NCBI GenBank assembly: GCA_958423535.1
Contig: CATZRJ010000040.1
Coordinates: 1-16,043, forward strand
Direction: 5' to 3'
Source: an uncultured Collinsella sp.
GTDB taxonomy: Bacteria > Actinomycetota > Coriobacteriia > Coriobacteriales > Coriobacteriaceae
Length of the DNA: 16,043 nucleotides
Shown here: piece by piece, positions 14,359 through 16,043 of the stretch
Numbering within the stretch: the first letter of the stretch is position 1
Layout of the letters: each line of letters begins with the position of its first letter
Position numbers and translations under genes: made by a program
Notes under the pieces: generated by a model
Told to the model about the DNA's origin: nothing
Database searches by the model: none
Seen by the model: the letters and a program-made list of their open reading frames with translations, nothing else

Positions 14359-14733
14359 TTATTTCTTCTTCTTAGCACCGATCTGACGCTTCGGGCCCTT
14401 GCGGGTACGAGCGTTAGTGTGGGTGCGCTGGCCGCGGACCGGGAGGCCCTTGCGGTGACGAAGGCCGCGGTTGCAGCCGATGTCCATAAGGCGCTTGACG
14501 TTCTGGTTGCGCTCACGGCGGAGGTCGCCCTCAACCATGATCTGATTCTTATCGATATAATCGCGGATGGCGTTAACCTCATCCTCGGTGAGGTCCTTAA
14601 CGCGCGTGTCCACGTTAACGTTGCACTCGACGCAGATCTTCGTCGCAGTGGTGCGGCCGATGCCGTAAATGTAGGTCAGACCGATCTCAACGCGCTTCTC
14701 ACGCGGGAGGTCGACACCATTAATACGGGCCAA
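14359..14733 (-). CDS. rpsM: 30S ribosomal protein S13 (TTG start)
   Basis: 124 aa. The family start MARINGVDLPREKRVEIGLTYIYGIG is encoded from a TTG at 14731-14733; there is no in-frame ATG that would keep this conserved N-terminus. GAGAGGAG sits six bases upstream, supporting TTG. Later blocks include DLRRERNQNVKRLMDIGCNRGLRHRKGLPVRGQRT and the basic tail GPKRQIGAKKKK. S13 is in the 30S head and contacts the P-site tRNA and the 50S subunit. It starts 14 bp after rpmJ. The weak start codon may tune its level relative to neighbours. Confidence 0.97.
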   Translation of the reverse strand: MARINGVDLPREKRVEIGLTYIYGIGRTTATKICVECNVNVDTRVKDLTEDEVNAIRDYIDKNQIMVEGDLRRERNQNVKRLMDIGCNRGLRHRKGLPVRGQRTHTNARTRKGPKRQIGAKKKK

Positions 14734-14747
14734 CGTAGTCTCCTCTC

Positions 14748-14861
14748 TTAACCCTGACGCTGCTTATGACGGGGGTTCTCGCAAATGACGAGGACCTTGC
14801 CATGGCGCCTAATGATTTTGCACTTATCGCACATCTTCTTGACCGAAGGACGTACCTTCAT
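14748..14861 (-). CDS. rpmJ: 50S ribosomal protein L36
   Basis: 37 aa (MKVRPSVKKMCDKCKIIRRH...), the exact size of bacterial L36. The ATG is at 14859-14861, with AAAGGAAG upstream, and TAA at 14748-14750. The zinc ligands C11, C14, C27 and H32 are all present, so this is the zinc-binding (C+) form. Genomes with this form can also have a zinc-free copy induced on zinc starvation; none is seen here. L36 is a small 50S protein joining domains of 23S rRNA. It lies between infA and rpsM as in most bacteria. Confidence 0.97.
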   Translation of the reverse strand: MKVRPSVKKMCDKCKIIRRHGKVLVICENPRHKQRQG

Positions 14862-14954
14862 CGTTCTTCCTTTCGGTAGCGCTCAAACTACTTCCCTACT
14901 ATCTACTCGCCCAGCCGCAGGCGTTTAAAACTATGGCTGGTCTTCACACGCAAA

Positions 14955-14986
14955 CCGACCGTAGGTTGAGCTAAGCCTGCAGTCGG
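14955..14986 (-). promoter_or_regulatory. Hairpin between infA and rpmJ
   Basis: On the minus strand CCGAC and GTCGG pair, with further T-G, G-C and AGG/CCT pairs inside, leaving a 10-base loop. Only TTT follows, so termination would be weak. It may be a partial attenuator or an mRNA processing structure in the 147-bp gap. Nothing else notable is seen in the gap. Confidence 0.35.
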
Positions 14987-15008
14987 AAAAGAGCGTGTAT
15001 GCGTGCCG

Positions 15009-15227
15009 CTATTTATAGCGATAGGTGATGCGACCGCGGGTCAGGTCGTACGGGGAAAGCTCCACGACAACCCTGTCACCGGGGAGAATGCGGATGTAAT
15101 TCATTCGGATCTTGCCAGAAATGTTGCACAGAACCGAATGACCGTTCTCGAGCTCAACCTTAAACATGGCATTGGGCAGCGGCTCCTTTACCGTACCCTC
15201 AAGCTCAATTGCGTCTTCCTTCTTCAC
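15009..15227 (-). CDS. infA: Translation initiation factor IF-1
   Basis: 72 aa when started at the GTG at 15225-15227 (MKKEDAIELEGTV...), which aligns position for position with E. coli IF-1, also 72 aa. A TTG six bases further upstream (15233) is in frame and would add two residues; ribosome binding sites for both are weak (GAGAAAG). The OB-fold shows PNAMFKVELENGHSVL, HISGK-like NISGKIRMNYIRILPGDRVVVELSPYDLTRGRI. IF-1 binds the A site of the 30S subunit during initiation. A promoter candidate lies just upstream, after the long hairpin that separates it from map. Confidence 0.96.
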   Translation of the reverse strand: MKKEDAIELEGTVKEPLPNAMFKVELENGHSVLCNISGKIRMNYIRILPGDRVVVELSPYDLTRGRITYRYK

Positions 15228-15266
15228 AAGCAATCATCTTTCTCTAGAAAACGACAGCGATTGAGT

Positions 15267-15295
15267 ATTCTACAACACGTATGCACGCATCGTAA
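15267..15295 (-). promoter_or_regulatory. Candidate internal promoter for infA
   Basis: TAGAAT (-10, minus strand 15272-15267; 5 of 6 consensus) lies 17 bases after TTACGA (15295-15290; weak -35). The predicted start near 15260 would give a leader of about 33 bases before infA. It stands downstream of the map-infA hairpin. Confidence 0.4.
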
Positions 15296-15339
15296 TAACT
15301 TCGTAATGGCTCCACAACTAAGTGGAACTTGTTACATTT

Positions 15340-15468
15340 GAAATGTAAAACAAAGCCGTTCCCTGATGCCCAAGATCGCCTTGAAATGAGAAGGCATAGA
15401 CCTTAGGGTCATGCCTTCGAAATTGAAAGGCGAGGTTGGGCATCAGGGGGCGGCGACTTTTACATTTC
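15340..15468. repeat. 129-bp nearly continuous inverted repeat overlapping the map stop codon
   Basis: Paired segments from outside in: 15340-15350 with 15458-15468 (11 bp, GAAATGTAAAA), 15355-15358 with 15451-15454, 15361-15373 with 15436-15448 (13 bp, CCCTGATGCCCAA), 15376-15382 with 15427-15433 (7 bp), 15390-15397 with 15411-15418 (8 bp, GAAGGCAT) and 15399-15402 with 15407-15410, loop TTAG. Small internal loops separate them. The right end includes the last two codons and TAA of map (GAA ATG TAA, minus strand). Outside the left end the sequence TTACATTT makes a further 17-bp palindrome with the arm (15332-15348). It could be a MITE-like element or an mRNA processing hairpin; no family is recognised. 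Confidence 0.8.
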
Positions 15469-16043
15469 ACCGCCTTGGAGGGAGCACCAAGCACCTTGGG
15501 CATCCGTGGTAAGAATCACCGGACCGTCATTGGTAATGGCGACGGTGTTCTCGTAGTGCGCGGCGGGCAGGTGGTCATTGGTCGTTACGATCCAACCATC
15601 GGAGCCCGTGCTCACATGATTGGAACCCATCGTAACCATCGGCTCGATGGCGATGACCATACCAGCCTGAAGGCGAACGCCTCTCCCCTTCTTTCCATAA
15701 TTTGGAACGTTGGGGTCCTCGTGCATCACACGGCCGATACCATGCCCCACGTAATCGCGAAGCACGCCGTAACCGTGAGACTCGGCGAGAGACTGAACGG
15801 CATAGCCGACGTCCCCGATATGGTTACCGGGAACAGCCTGCTCGATGGCAGCCTTTAGGCAATCGCGCGTAACCTCGCACAGGGCCTTGGCCTCGGGCGT
15901 GGGCGTGCCGACGAAAAACGTCCAGGCGTTATCGCCAACCCAACCGTCAATGACAGCTCCCGTATCGATGGAGATGATATCGCCATCACGCAGGATCATG
16001 TCGGGGTTGGGAATACCGTGGACCACGGCATCGTTGATCGATG
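15460..16043 (-). CDS. map: Methionine aminopeptidase, type I (partial, N-terminus beyond the window)
   Basis: Removes the initiator Met from new proteins. The frame is open through the right edge (...SINDAVVHGIPNPDM...), so the start lies outside; about 194 residues are visible. Active-site residues are present: H in VVHGIPN, metal ligands D in SIDTG and D in VGDNAWTF, H in GHGIGRVMHEDP, E in AIEPMV, and E in HYENTVAIT, matching H79, D97, D108, H171, E204 and E235 of the E. coli enzyme. It is normally encoded after secY and adk, which are expected just outside the window. Its stop codon and last two codons are part of the long inverted repeat in front of infA. Confidence 0.96.
   Translation of the reverse strand, partial: SINDAVVHGIPNPDMILRDGDIISIDTGAVIDGWVGDNAWTFFVGTPTPEAKALCEVTRDCLKAAIEQAVPGNHIGDVGYAVQSLAESHGYGVLRDYVGHGIGRVMHEDPNVPNYGKKGRGVRLQAGMVIAIEPMVTMGSNHVSTGSDGWIVTTNDHLPAAHYENTVAITNDGPVILTTDAQGAWCSLQGGEM

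Overview
The window looks like a chromosomal segment from a GC-rich actinobacterium of the class Coriobacteriia, most likely a gut Collinsella or a close relative. This is inferred from base composition, the gene order map-infA-rpmJ-rpsM-rpsK-rpsD-rpoA-rplQ-truA (rpsD inside the alpha operon, as in actinobacteria), and recalled similarity of the proteins; no database search was run. Almost every gene lies on the minus strand. The exceptions are a gene tail at the left edge and one class A penicillin-binding protein gene.

Left region (1-3300): the 3' end of a plus-strand gene, probably a Cof-type HAD phosphatase; a complete minus-strand HAD phosphatase; and an adenine deaminase (ade). The spaces between them carry short repeats built on a TGGGGAC core. 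Two of these blocks are 27-bp tandem arrays in opposite orientation, each starting exactly at the stop codon of a flanking gene. There are also strong hairpins in front of the HAD gene and ade. A separate 65-bp inverted repeat lies between tyrS and ade.

Middle region (3320-10820): tyrS and, 96 bp upstream of it, a U32-family peptidase/RNA-hydroxylase-type gene. Divergent from that is a class A PBP with a low-complexity wall-spanning tail and a strong terminator. It converges on an orphan arginine repressor (argR) with an operator-like palindrome at its predicted transcription start. Then comes a glycosyltransferase-like protein whose DXD metal motif is replaced by N-A-N.

Right region (10935-16043): read 5' to 3' on the minus strand, map (cut by the window edge), infA, rpmJ, rpsM (TTG start), rpsK, rpsD, rpoA and rplQ, closed by a strong terminator, then truA. 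This is the end of the large ribosomal protein cluster: translation initiation, 30S assembly, the RNA polymerase alpha subunit, N-terminal Met removal and tRNA pseudouridylation. A 129-bp nearly continuous hairpin sits between map and infA and includes the map stop codon.

I found no tRNA, rRNA, CRISPR array, transposase or defence cassette. The least explained features are the stop-codon-anchored repeats, the map-infA inverted repeat, the structured leaders of the HAD gene and ade, the degenerate glycosyltransferase, and a stop-codon set with 11 TAG, 6 TAA and no TGA in a GC-rich genome. No gap between genes exceeds 300 bp.
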